Assembly: GCA_012519555.1 (NCBI GenBank)
Contig: JAAYPY010000167.1
Coordinates: 1-37,437, forward strand
DNA from: Tissierellia bacterium
Lineage (GTDB): Bacteria > Bacillota > Clostridia > Tissierellales > Sedimentibacteraceae
Direction of reading: 5' to 3'
DNA length: 37,437 nucleotides
Within the stretch, counting starts at the first letter, position 1; each line of letters begins with the position of its first letter. Below are positions 1 through 10,800 of this stretch, piece by piece. The notes below the pieces were generated by a model. It was not told the origin of the DNA. It saw only the letters and a list, made by a program, of their open reading frames with translations, and searched no databases. The position numbers and the translations under genes are program-made.

Positions 1-1629
1 ATACAGGGTTGCTTTAACATTAACAACTTTACATCCGGCTAATACACCTTTTTCAAGTGATTCTCTAAGTCCCTTTTCTACTGCCGGGATATAGTTTTTC
101 GGTACGGAGCCTCCGAAGATTTCTTCCGTAAATTCAAATTCTTCCTGTGATGGTTCAAATCTGATATGAACATCTCCATATTGACCTGCACCGCCTGATT
201 GTTTTTTATGTTTTCCCTGAACATCAGACTTGCCTTTAATTGTCTCTCTGTATGCAACCTTCGGTGGATTAAGTTCAACATCAACCTTGTAGTTATTCTT
301 AAGCTTGCTTGCAATTACATCTAACTGAATGCTTCCTTGGCCGCCTACTACAAGCTCTTTAGTTTCAACATTTCTTTCTATTGAGAATGTAGGGTCTTCT
401 TCATTAAGCCTTTGAAGACCTGTGCCGATTTTTTCCTCACTGTCTTTTGTTTTCCCTGTAATTGCCATAAAGTAGCATGGTTTCGGGAAATCAATCTTGT
501 CATAAGCTAGAGGTGCAGATTTTAAGGATATGGTATCACCGGTTTTAAAATTCTGAAGTTTGGAAGTTGCACCTATATCGCCTGCTGCTACTTCGGAAAC
601 TTCTATTTGCTCTTTTCCTCTTATGGAAAATACGCTGCCGATTCTTTCTGTTTCTCCGGTGTCTGAATTATAAACATCTGTGTCTTTTTTCATTGTTCCT
701 GACATTACCTTATACAATGAAATTTTCCCTACAAATGGGTCAACAATAGTCTTAAATACAAATGCAGACAGTGAATCTTTCGGACTGCCTTTTAGTGATT
801 TTGCATCCAAAGAGTTAGGCAAATATTCTACAACTGTATTCATCAGCATGTCAGCGCCTAATCCTTTTATTGCAGCACCAACGATTACAGGAACTAATTC
901 ACCTGCCAATACTGCATTTTTTAATCCTGTCTGTATTTCCTCGTCTGTAAATTCTTCGCCTTCGAAGTATTTCTCCAGTAATTCTTCATCTGTTTCAGCA
1001 ACAGATTCCATAAGCATTGCTTTTAATTCTTCTGCCTTTGCTGCTGTATCAGGAAATGTTTCAACAGGTTTTGAATCTATATAGCTTTGTCCTTTCAATA
1101 TATCCATATATCCGTCAATATTTTCTCCCTTGCCTATGGGAAGAGTAAACGGAATTACTTTCGTGCCAAATCTATCTCTTAAACTATCAAGTAATTCGTC
1201 AAATTTTATATTTTCTTTGTCTAATTTATTAATAAAAATAATTCGAGGCATATTTCTTTGTTCTAAGTATTTCCAAGACTTTTCTGTACCTACTTCTATA
1301 CCGGAGCTGGCATCGATAACTAATACTGCGCTGTCTGCAACTCTAAGCGCTCCATAAACTTCCCCAACGAAGTCAAAATATCCGGGAGTGTCCAAAAAAT
1401 TAATTTTTGTATCTTTGTATTCAATCGGTATAACTGATGTTCCAATTGAAACATGGCGTTCCTTTTCTTCTTTATCAAAATCGGATACAGTATTTCCATC
1501 TTCTACTTTACCCATTCTGTTTGTTACTTTTGTATTTAGCAAAAGAGCTTCAGTAATTGTAGTTTTGCCACAGCTGCTGTGGCCAAGTAAGGCTACGTTT
1601 CTAATTTTGTCTGCGTTATATGTTCTCAT
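1..1629 (-). CDS. Elongation factor G-like GTPase (EF-G2/EF-G-like paralogue), C-terminus cut by window edge
   Basis: Reverse-strand translation from ATG at 1627-1629 gives MRTYNADKIRNVALLGHSSCGKTTITEALL...FLDTPGYFDFVGEV...FINKLDKE; open to position 1; AGGAGG just upstream. Missing from ORF track because no stop lies in the window. Confidence 0.9.
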   Translation of the reverse strand, partial: MRTYNADKIRNVALLGHSSCGKTTITEALLLNTKVTNRMGKVEDGNTVSDFDKEEKERHVSIGTSVIPIEYKDTKINFLDTPGYFDFVGEVYGALRVADSAVLVIDASSGIEVGTEKSWKYLEQRNMPRIIFINKLDKENIKFDELLDSLRDRFGTKVIPFTLPIGKGENIDGYMDILKGQSYIDSKPVETFPDTAAKAEELKAMLMESVAETDEELLEKYFEGEEFTDEEIQTGLKNAVLAGELVPVIVGAAIKGLGADMLMNTVVEYLPNSLDAKSLKGSPKDSLSAFVFKTIVDPFVGKISLYKVMSGTMKKDTDVYNSDTGETERIGSVFSIRGKEQIEVSEVAAGDIGATSKLQNFKTGDTISLKSAPLAYDKIDFPKPCYFMAITGKTKDSEEKIGTGLQRLNEEDPTFSIERNVETKELVVGGQGSIQLDVIASKLKNNYKVDVELNPPKVAYRETIKGKSDVQGKHKKQSGGAGQYGDVHIRFEPSQEEFEFTEEIFGGSVPKNYIPAVEKGLRESLEKGVLAGCKVVNVKATLY

Positions 1630-1951
1630 TAACTTTATTCCTCCTAGGGTTGTGCTTATTTATTCTATTTTACATTAGTTTTTAATAATAATCAATATAA
1701 TTTTCAATGTGGTAATTGTAGAATTTCTATATACCGGACATTTATATTTTAGGGGTATGGGAATACTCTTTGCGGGAAGGGGGATAAATCCTTGTATCCG
1801 CAATAAAACTTGTCAAATTTTATAAAATGTATTTTGCAATTTAAAATATTAAATGCTATAATCCCTTAATAGATATGGTTGCATAGGAAGCGGGACACAC
1901 TTTTAAAATTAGTTTGTTGGACTGTCCCCGTAATGAGAAAGGTTAACTGCA

Positions 1952-4900
1952 ATGAATAAAATATTGTTAAATTACATAGTTCAAGCAATTTTAGGTGGAG
2001 CCTCCGGTTATATTACAAATGACTATGCCATAAATATGCTTTTTAAAGAATATACTCCTTTGAAATTAGGCGGAGTAATTAAAAAGACACGAAAAGAATT
2101 TATAGAAAATTTAAGTTCCATGGTTGAAAATGACATAATAAACAAAGAAAAGCTTCATGAAATTTTAAACAGTGATGAATTCAAAGCTAAATTTGAAAAA
2201 TTGACTGATGACTTCTATGATATTTGTCTTTATGAAGCTGTAGGTTCTGACAGATTTTCAGATATTAGCGAATTTGACTCTACTTTAAGCGAAGCAGATA
2301 AATACGTTAAAGAACTTCTTAATAAACATATAGAAAGTGTAATTAATTTAATTGCCGATAATTTTAATGTAAATTATTTCTTAACAGAATCTCAAACAGA
2401 TAAAATTGCAGATTCAGTTTATGATTCAATTAATGATTTTTTTGGGAGTACTAAGGCAATTGAAAATGCTTTGTTATATTTGTATAAAAACAATAAGAAT
2501 TTAAAATTAGCTGATATTTTGGGAACAGGCACCAGCGGTATAGTAATTGATAACTCTGTAAAAATGTTTGTGGATATTGCTATAGATGATGTTGGTGATT
2601 ATAAAATAGTTGAATTAGCAGGGTTTAATGAAGCAATCAGTGAAAGCTTAAATATTTTTTATGATAAACAAATTAAAGATATTATTAATATTAACGGAGA
2701 AGAGATAAATTCTTTTATTTCATCAGTGATAAGCAAAGACCATAATGCTGTTTATAAAATTTGCCAATCATTGTTTTCATACGGCAGAACCTTAAATAAA
2801 AGTATATATACGCTGTTAGATCCTTCCTTAGAAAATAGTCTAAAAATGTATATTGAACATAACTTGCCTTATGTAACAGATAAATTAGTAAGCTATGTTA
2901 AAAAAAACAGCGTGTTTATTGACATAATTATTGAAGATTCAATAGAAGAGGTAATAAAAGAGTCGGAAGGCTTAAGGGTAAAGCTTCTTTCTACAATTAA
3001 AAATGCTTATTTTAATAATCTAAGCAAAAAATATAATATTGTTGATAAAATAATCTCATTTATCAGGAAGTCTTCTCAGTCTGAAAAGTTAAGCATTAAT
3101 ATCAGTAAAATGATAATTGAGCGTTTAAACAAGATTACCCTTGCCGATATAATCAGAGAAGCAGAAAATAATAATTTCAGCGCTGATAAAGCTTATGACA
3201 AAATAATAGCTTTCATAAACAAGAACGGTACTGCAATAATGAATAATGCAGAACACTATATTTCGGAGCTAAGTGTTAGGGATATTCTGCCAATGGTTAA
3301 TTTACCCGCAGAAAAAATATTATCTTCAAAAACAGCAAAGGAAATATTAAAAGACAAATCCATTGATTTTATTGAATATATACTGTCAAAAGAATTAAAT
3401 ATTTTGATTTTTGAAGAGAACTTGGATGTATTTATTAATAATACAGCCAATTATTTAAAAATAAAGTTTAATCAAAATAAAAAATCAATTAAAAGTTTAA
3501 TAACAGACATAATTAAAAATATTAAAATAGATGAAAAGATATTAAAAAAGCCTGAAGTTACTGATTTTATCGAAAAAGAATCCTATAATAAATATATTGA
3601 AGTAGTTTCTAAATTAAAAGATATTAAGCTGTCTTTAGCAATAGATAAATTAAATTCCATAGAAAATATATCAAAAAACAGTTCAGAAACTCTTCAAAAA
3701 TTTATGATAACCAATACGGATACAATTTTGAAAGGTTCTATAAAGAGTATTGTTACAGATAATTTAAATAAGCTAAGCGATGATGAGTTGATTTCATTTG
3801 CCAATGATTTTATAGGCAGAGAATTGAAACCCATAATGTATTTTGGCGGAATTTTAGGGGTTATTGCCGGCTTAAGTTTAGCTGTATTTCAGAATTCTCC
3901 TCTCAGCCCCGGTGAAATAAATATAGCCAACATGGTAACATATGCTTTTGTAGGCTATATAACAAATGTAGTGGCAATAAATATGATTTTTAAGCCCTAT
4001 AAGGAAATAAAATTTTTGTCAAGGATACCCTTTTTACGTAATTTTTCCCTTGGATATATTATTAAGAATCAAAAAAATTTTGCCAAAAGTACTGCTCATT
4101 ACATTGACAGCAGTCTTTTAAGCAAAAAAAGCATAAATGAACTATTTGAAAAGCATAAAAATAACATCAAAAAAGGTTTTATAGAAAATATTAGCGAAAA
4201 TGATTATCAAACACTTAGTAACTTGCTAATAAAAAACAGAGAAGGCACAATAGACGGAACCTATAATTTTCTTAAAAACAAGGTTTTGAAAAATTTAAAT
4301 GAATTCACCAATTATCTATATGAAAAAATTTCTCAAACAAAGTTTTCATCATTAATTACTGATGGAAATATCAACAGTTTAAGCAGGCTTGCTTGTGAAA
4401 ATTTTAAAAAATCAAAAAAACTAAGCACTAAAATTTACACACTTATCAGCTCGGGTAGAAAATTACAAACATTAATCCCAATTGATTTTGTAATTGGCAT
4501 TTTATATAGTCAGACTGCAAAGTGCTATGATAAAGCAATTAATTACCTTAAGCCTGATAAATTTAAAGGAGAAATTTTAAAATATAATGTCAAATACAAA
4601 TATTATACAAGCAGGAGCATACAAGATATATTTAACTTGAATGATGAAAAATTGTCTTTAATTTCAGAAAAGATTAATGAAATTATTTTATCTGAAAGCT
4701 TTATAGATAATGTTTCCTTCTCAGCTGTCAGTTTACTTAACAAGTTATTTGATAGAAACAAAACCTTCGAAGAATTGTTTGATGGGAATGTCAAAAAATA
4801 CTTAGATAAAAACCTTTCTCATCTTCTTGATAATTATATTAGCAAAATTAAAGACAGCTTTATAGAAAGCAAAAATAGTATATCTGCATCAGTTAGGGCT

Positions 4901-6001
4901 GAATTTAAAAATAACCTTGGCTTTATTGAAAGAGGCATGTTTTCCTTTATAGGAGGAGACGAAATAATCGATGAAATTATTACTAAAATAATGACCGATA
5001 AACTGCCAAAATTTATGGATGCAAAAAATGAGGAAATAAACAGTATTATAACTGATTTAATAAATGAGAAATTTTATAAGGCAAAGGTTGAAGTTTTATA
5101 TGCTAAATTAAACAGCTTACAGATAAACGAAATGGTTGAAAATTATTTAAGCATAAATAGCGAAAAAATTAAAAACAAAGTAAATAATATAATAATTGAA
5201 CTTTACAAGAAAACCAAAAATAAAGATATAAACAGCATATTAGAATTCTTTTACTTAAATGATTTAGGTAGCTTTGTTGACGTCTATGAGGCTGAAATAA
5301 ATACATTTGCAAATATATTACATTCAAATTTAATAAGAAATAAAAATGAAATAGATAAAGAAGCTTCTTCTTTTATAAATTATACTGCTGAAGAATTGAA
5401 TTTAAAATTCAGCGATATTTTTGATTATGTATCGTTAGGTGATATTGATAAAATTATAAAGAATTTAACTGATGTACTTAACAAGCATGACCAAATCGAT
5501 AAAATTATAAAATGCTTCATGAAAGATTATAAAAACTACCACAGTATGGTTCATTTGAATTATTTTATAGATTGGGATGAGTTTGCAAGTTCTACCGAAA
5601 GATTTTTAAATAATTTATTAATGAATGTTGATACTGAAAAAACAATAAAGCAGATTTTGTATTCTATTATAAATGAAGCTACAGAATCAAATTTTTCTTT
5701 TATTGATTCTAAGTCAAAGGAACACATTGTGAATATTTTTGTTGACTCAAGCATTGAAAGTCTTCGAAGGAACTTGGATGAAATATTGAAATCCGTCGAA
5801 TTTGACAAAATTGCAGCTGAAGAAATCGAAAAAATGGAACCCGAAAAAATTCATCAAATGTTTAATTCATTTGGAGAAAGGTATTTCCGGAAGCTTATGC
5901 TTTACGGTTTCGGAGGGTTTGTATTTGGGATAAATATGTATGTTGGATTTGCTTTAACAGGGCTAAAAATAGTGTCTGAAAAATTTAAAAACGATCGTTA
6001 A
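1952..6001 (+). CDS. DUF445-type membrane-anchored protein, 1349 aa, apparently two tandem DUF445 modules
   Basis: N-terminal GGASGYITNDYAINMLFKEY and internal AFVGYITNVVAINMIFKPY match the DUF445 TN.xAI.M.F.P-type signature; hydrophobic segments at N-terminus, middle and C-terminus. Confidence 0.82.
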   Translation: MNKILLNYIVQAILGGASGYITNDYAINMLFKEYTPLKLGGVIKKTRKEFIENLSSMVENDIINKEKLHEILNSDEFKAKFEKLTDDFYDICLYEAVGSDRFSDISEFDSTLSEADKYVKELLNKHIESVINLIADNFNVNYFLTESQTDKIADSVYDSINDFFGSTKAIENALLYLYKNNKNLKLADILGTGTSGIVIDNSVKMFVDIAIDDVGDYKIVELAGFNEAISESLNIFYDKQIKDIININGEEINSFISSVISKDHNAVYKICQSLFSYGRTLNKSIYTLLDPSLENSLKMYIEHNLPYVTDKLVSYVKKNSVFIDIIIEDSIEEVIKESEGLRVKLLSTIKNAYFNNLSKKYNIVDKIISFIRKSSQSEKLSINISKMIIERLNKITLADIIREAENNNFSADKAYDKIIAFINKNGTAIMNNAEHYISELSVRDILPMVNLPAEKILSSKTAKEILKDKSIDFIEYILSKELNILIFEENLDVFINNTANYLKIKFNQNKKSIKSLITDIIKNIKIDEKILKKPEVTDFIEKESYNKYIEVVSKLKDIKLSLAIDKLNSIENISKNSSETLQKFMITNTDTILKGSIKSIVTDNLNKLSDDELISFANDFIGRELKPIMYFGGILGVIAGLSLAVFQNSPLSPGEINIANMVTYAFVGYITNVVAINMIFKPYKEIKFLSRIPFLRNFSLGYIIKNQKNFAKSTAHYIDSSLLSKKSINELFEKHKNNIKKGFIENISENDYQTLSNLLIKNREGTIDGTYNFLKNKVLKNLNEFTNYLYEKISQTKFSSLITDGNINSLSRLACENFKKSKKLSTKIYTLISSGRKLQTLIPIDFVIGILYSQTAKCYDKAINYLKPDKFKGEILKYNVKYKYYTSRSIQDIFNLNDEKLSLISEKINEIILSESFIDNVSFSAVSLLNKLFDRNKTFEELFDGNVKKYLDKNLSHLLDNYISKIKDSFIESKNSISASVRAEFKNNLGFIERGMFSFIGGDEIIDEIITKIMTDKLPKFMDAKNEEINSIITDLINEKFYKAKVEVLYAKLNSLQINEMVENYLSINSEKIKNKVNNIIIELYKKTKNKDINSILEFFYLNDLGSFVDVYEAEINTFANILHSNLIRNKNEIDKEASSFINYTAEELNLKFSDIFDYVSLGDIDKIIKNLTDVLNKHDQIDKIIKCFMKDYKNYHSMVHLNYFIDWDEFASSTERFLNNLLMNVDTEKTIKQILYSIINEATESNFSFIDSKSKEHIVNIFVDSSIESLRRNLDEILKSVEFDKIAAEEIEKMEPEKIHQMFNSFGERYFRKLMLYGFGGFVFGINMYVGFALTGLKIVSEKFKNDR

Positions 6002-6008
6002 GCACAGA

Positions 6009-6041
6009 GGGGGCAGACCTTGTAAGATAAGGTCTGCCCCC
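6009..6041. terminator. Bidirectional intrinsic terminator between convergent genes
   Basis: GGGGGCAGACCTT (6009-6021) / AAGGTCTGCCCCC (6029-6041), 13-bp perfect arms, 7-nt loop. Confidence 0.8.
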
Positions 6042-6047
6042 GGAATT

Positions 6048-7286
6048 TTATTCAGAAGCTTCTTCTTTGGAACTCTCGGTAGTCTGAGGCATGCTTCCCA
6101 GTATATTTGAATTATCAAATACAAATTTTTTTAGAGTATAATCAACTAAACTTGAGTAGCGTTGAATTTCAGCACCTGCCAATCCTTCATTCGCATTTAA
6201 AACATCTAAAGTGGTAGCCATTCCGTTATCAAAAAGCAATTTATTGATTCGTGAAGCTTCTTTAGCGATTTCCAAAGTTTTATCAGCATTTATTAATGCC
6301 CTTTCGGCTTTTACCAAGTTTAAATGCTTGCTTCTTATATCAAGTTCCACATCCTTATAAGCTTGGGGAACACTTAGTTCAGCATCTTTGAGCTTTTCAA
6401 TAACAAATTTATATTGTCTTAAGTTTGAAGTGTAATAGGCTTTATAAGCATGAGTTTCAATTTTTTGAAGCTCTAAGTCATTTTCTGCTGTAAGTATTTC
6501 AATTCTTTCTTCAAAAGCCTTTTTTATAGCTTCATCAAGATTTACTTCTTTTGTTGGAATATAAGTTAATTCAGTATCTGTTAATACTATCTTGCTGTCC
6601 AATGGCAAATTTAACAGATTCAAAAAATTTAGCTTAAATAGATTTAAATCATCTACAGCTGAATCTAAATCCGTCTTTGCTTTTTGAACAGCCATTTCAG
6701 CATTTAATACTTCTGCCTTTGTTGCTGAGCCATTATTAAATTTTAAATTGACTACTCTAAGCTGTTCATTTGCACTGTCTAATTTAATTTGGTTAATTCC
6801 AACTGTCTTTTCTAGCAATACAACACCATAATATAATTCTCTTACACCCTTTTCAATGTTTAAGAGTAATGTTTCTCTGCTTTTATTTAGCTCTATTGTC
6901 CTTAAATCTGCTGTTTTTGAATAAAAATCATTCTTGGCTAGTATAAGCTCTAAATAATTCAAATTACTTGCTCCTTGTTCTAAGGGCATAGTAGTTATTA
7001 ACTCATATAGTTCTTTTGCACTGTTGCCCGCGCTTTTCGCATCCTGCAGCTGTCTAATCCAATCATCTATCTTCCACATTTCTCTGCTGCTATCCGTTGC
7101 CAGTTTGATTGCATCATCCATGGACAGTTCCAACACTTCACTTTCTTCCATATCTACTGTCCTTGCTTCTACCGGTCCGGTCTCTTCTGTTTCTACACTA
7201 AGTGCTGTTTCTTCAACTCCGGCAAAAGTAGTGAATGTGCTTAATATAAGCATTATAACCATTAATAATGATATTTTTCTTTTCAT
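6048..7286 (-). CDS. TolC-family efflux protein
   Basis: Signal peptide, then long coiled-coil alpha-helical repeats typical of the TolC/OEP family (LNAEMAVQKAKTDLDSAVDDLNLFKLNFLNLLNLP; LDVLNANEGLAGAEIQRYSSLVDY). Start overlaps TetR stop (ATGA). Confidence 0.8.
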   Translation of the reverse strand: MKRKISLLMVIMLILSTFTTFAGVEETALSVETEETGPVEARTVDMEESEVLELSMDDAIKLATDSSREMWKIDDWIRQLQDAKSAGNSAKELYELITTMPLEQGASNLNYLELILAKNDFYSKTADLRTIELNKSRETLLLNIEKGVRELYYGVVLLEKTVGINQIKLDSANEQLRVVNLKFNNGSATKAEVLNAEMAVQKAKTDLDSAVDDLNLFKLNFLNLLNLPLDSKIVLTDTELTYIPTKEVNLDEAIKKAFEERIEILTAENDLELQKIETHAYKAYYTSNLRQYKFVIEKLKDAELSVPQAYKDVELDIRSKHLNLVKAERALINADKTLEIAKEASRINKLLFDNGMATTLDVLNANEGLAGAEIQRYSSLVDYTLKKFVFDNSNILGSMPQTTESSKEEASE

Positions 7287-7882
7287 TTTTCCCTCCTATT
7301 TGTAATCTCTTGTTTAACTGATATTCCATTGTACAATAAATCAAAAATTATATCATCTTCTTCGATTTCATTCTCCTTATTATGAGATTTTAATCTTGAA
7401 TATTGACTCATAGTACCAACAAGCATACATGCTATGATTTCGGATTGAGTATTATTTACAACTACACCTTCATCCTTGCCTTGGTCAATTATAGCGCATA
7501 TTAAACTATACATTTCAAAAATTTTGCCAACTATGGTCTTGATTGTTTCTTCCGATATAATGTTTTTGTTGGATAAGATATTTTCTAGGGTAATATCTGA
7601 TTCCATCTTAAGATTTTCGTTGAATAAAATCAACAGCTTATTATGAAATGTATCTTTTAAGTCGGAAATATTTTTTATTTTATCGATTATTTCATCCACA
7701 TATTCGATACATCCTTCATCAAATATGTCTTGCTTATTTTCAAAATACTCATACAAGGTTCCTTTTCCGACTTTTGCGTCTATTGCTATATCTTCCATTT
7801 TAGTATTGTGAAACCCTTTATCTTTGAATAAAGCCATAGCGGATTTTAGTATATCCTGCCGCTTCTGATTTTTTTCTTCCAT
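7283..7882 (-). CDS. TetR/AcrR family transcriptional regulator
   Basis: N-terminal HTH: RQDILKSAMALFKDKGFHNTKMEDIAIDAKVGKGTLYEYFENKQDIF. Confidence 0.92.
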   Translation of the reverse strand: MEEKNQKRQDILKSAMALFKDKGFHNTKMEDIAIDAKVGKGTLYEYFENKQDIFDEGCIEYVDEIIDKIKNISDLKDTFHNKLLILFNENLKMESDITLENILSNKNIISEETIKTIVGKIFEMYSLICAIIDQGKDEGVVVNNTQSEIIACMLVGTMSQYSRLKSHNKENEIEEDDIIFDLLYNGISVKQEITNRREK

Positions 7883-7896
7883 GATACCTCCAGTGC

Positions 7897-10800
7897 TTAC
7901 TGCATTTGCTCCCTTAGATCTTTTTTTATCTTTCTTTTGAAAAATTCTGTAATATCATCAAATATTGTATACATAACAGGAACTATCACTAATGTTAAAA
8001 CTGTGGACAGGGACAAGCCTCCGATTACAACAACACCCATGGATTGTGTAAGTTCAGCCCCCTCGCCTATACCAAGCGACATGGGTACCAGTCCCAAGAT
8101 GGTTGTCAATGCAGTCATCATGATTGGACGTATTCTTATGGGGCCTGCTTTCATTATTGCAGCAGTCCTGTCTTCGCCCCGTCTTCGCCTGATGTTTATA
8201 TAATCAACCAATACTATTGCATTGTTAACAACAACTCCTACCAAAATTATCAAGCCTATTATGCCTATTACATTGAGAGGAAGTCCTGTAATAAACAGTC
8301 CTATAAATCCTCCGGACAAGGCCAAAGGAACCGAAAACATAATTGACAAAGGCTGAATCAATGATTCAAACTGTGCTGCTATTATCATATATACCAATGC
8401 AATTGCCATCAGCATTACCAGGAATAAGTCTGTAAAAGTTTCCTCTATCTGCTCTATTTCTCCGCCAAATATATAGCTGTAGCCAAAGGGCATTTCATAT
8501 TCTTTTAAAAGCTCTTCTATTTCCACGGAAGCAGATTGAACATCTCTTCCGACAACGCTGCCCGATACGGTTAAAACCCTGACCTGGTTTTCCCTTAGTA
8601 TGCTTATGGGACCTTTTTCAACCTTTATATCAGCAACTTCCGACAGGGGTACGCTGCTTCCCATAGGTGTTTCAACAGGCAGCATTTCTAAATATGAGAT
8701 GCTTTCTCCGTAAATATTATCTCCTTTTAAGACAACATCTATTTCATCACCATTAACCTTAAACTTTGTAACATTTGAGCCGGATAGTGCATTTGCTATT
8801 GAGCTTCCGATTTGAGCGGTTGTTAAGCCGTATTGAGATGCAATACCTCTGTCCGCGATTATTTGGACTTGAGGAATCCCGTCTTCGTAGCTTGTAGTAA
8901 CTTCTCTTGTTCCTTCAACTGTCTCAATTATTTTTTTAAAATCATCCCCGATAGCTTTTAAAGTATCTATATCATCACCCTTAATACTGATACTTATGGC
9001 TCCCGTAGACATTCCCAACATCATTGTTGAGGATTCTGCAACACTTATCTCTGCACCGGGTATATCCTTTGTCATAGCCCTTATTTCATCACTTATTTCT
9101 TTTGCGCTTCTTTCTCTTTCATCTAAGCTCTTTAACAAAACCGTTATGGTTCCGCTAGAACTGCTTCCCATGCCATACATATCCCCACCTCCTGCAGAGG
9201 TAAATACTATTTCGATTTCCGGGATTTCTGCTATTGTATCCTGAATTTCCTTCAAAAGAGAATCAATTTCCTCAATTTCAGAGCCTGCCGGCAAATTAGC
9301 ACTTATATTAATCATACCTTCATCGGTTGCAGGAAAGAATTCGGCTCCAACTGATATAACCATTATTACGCTTACAACAAATAATGCTATGCTTATCAAC
9401 ATTGTTACTAAACGATGTTTTAAACTATAGTTTAGTATCTTTTTATAGAAAATAACTAAGGGACCTTGTTTTTTCTCCTGTGCTTCTTCAGACTCCAAAT
9501 TTTTAACGGAAATCAGCTTAGATGAAAGCATTGGCACCAATGTGAGAGCAATAACCAAGGAACTTAGTAAAGCAATGGTTATGGTAAGTGAAAATTCTTT
9601 AAATACTACAGCAGCCAAGCCTCCCGTAAAGACAATGGGTAAAAATACTGCAATAGTAGTTAAAGTAGACGCAGTAACAGCCATTGATACTTCGTTTGTC
9701 CCGTCAATTGAAGCAGTGATTCTATCCATACCTAAGCTTCTGTTTCTGTAGATATTTTCCAGAACAACGATGGAGTTATCCACCAACATTCCTACTGCCA
9801 AAGCAAATGCTCCTATAGTCATCATATTTAAGGTTATGTCGGTGAAAAACAAGATTACAAATGTGGTTATTATGGAAAAAGGTATTGAAATAGCTATTAC
9901 CAATGTGGTTTTGAAGCTTCGCAGGAAAACCAAAAGTATGAGTATTGCTAAGATACCACCTTGTGTTGCAGTGCTAATCAGGTTATCTATGGCTAAATTA
10001 ATATAATCTGCTTGGTTAAATACAGTAACTAATTCTAAATCAGGGTATTCACCTATTAATTTTTCTATTTCTTTATCGATTGAGGCTGCAACATTGACGG
10101 TATTGGCATCAGATTGCTTCATTATGGATATCTGAACAACTTCCTTGCCGTTTAGTTTAGTAATTGATGATTGTTCCTTGCTTTTTAAATTGACATCAGC
10201 AATATCTTTCAGCCTGACAGTCCCCCCCTTCATGAGAGGTATGGGCATATTATTTATTTCTTCGACGGATTTGAATTCACCCATTGTCCTTACCGTAAGT
10301 TCATTATTTCCTTTTTTTACTGTCCCGCCGGGCATATTTAAGTTTTCAGCCCCAAGTATTTGGGCAAGATAAGAAGAACTTAAATTGTATCCTTTAATCA
10401 TTTCTTCTTTTAGCATTATTTCGACTTCCTGCTCCAATCCGCCTGTTACAGAAGCAGAAGCAGTACCTTCTATTCGCTCGAATCGTGGTGATATGACATC
10501 CTCTGCTATCTTTTGGGTAGTGTATAAATCCCCTTTGCTTGAAACTGCCAATTGAACTACGGGAAGTGCATTAGGGTCCAATTTTAAGGCTAAGGGCGAG
10601 GATGTGCCTTCAGGCAAAAAACCTTTTATAATATCGACTCTTTCCCTTATTTGAAGCATTATTTCATCCATATCAGTATTAAAAGCAAATTGCATCAATA
10701 AGAGTGAATTCCCTTCACTGGAAATTGATATAATATCTTCGATGTTTTCAACCGTGGACAAAGTTTGCTCCAAAGGTTTTGATATAATATTTTCTATTTC

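Noticed and set aside
78-314. ORF 78-314 on the reverse strand
   Set aside because: Out-of-frame ORF inside the reverse-strand EF-G-like gene.
567-1678. Several + strand ORFs (567-749, 680-1084, 1130-1357, 1388-1678)
   Set aside because: They lie antisense to the EF-G-like gene, which has clear family motifs; these have no recognisable domains.
1765-1802. Imperfect hairpin TTGCGG...CCGCAA upstream of the DUF445 gene
   Set aside because: Arms are short and the inner pairing is inconsistent; not convincing as riboswitch or terminator.
7937-10372. Multiple + strand ORFs opposite the RND gene
   Set aside because: Antisense shadows of a well-supported RND coding region.
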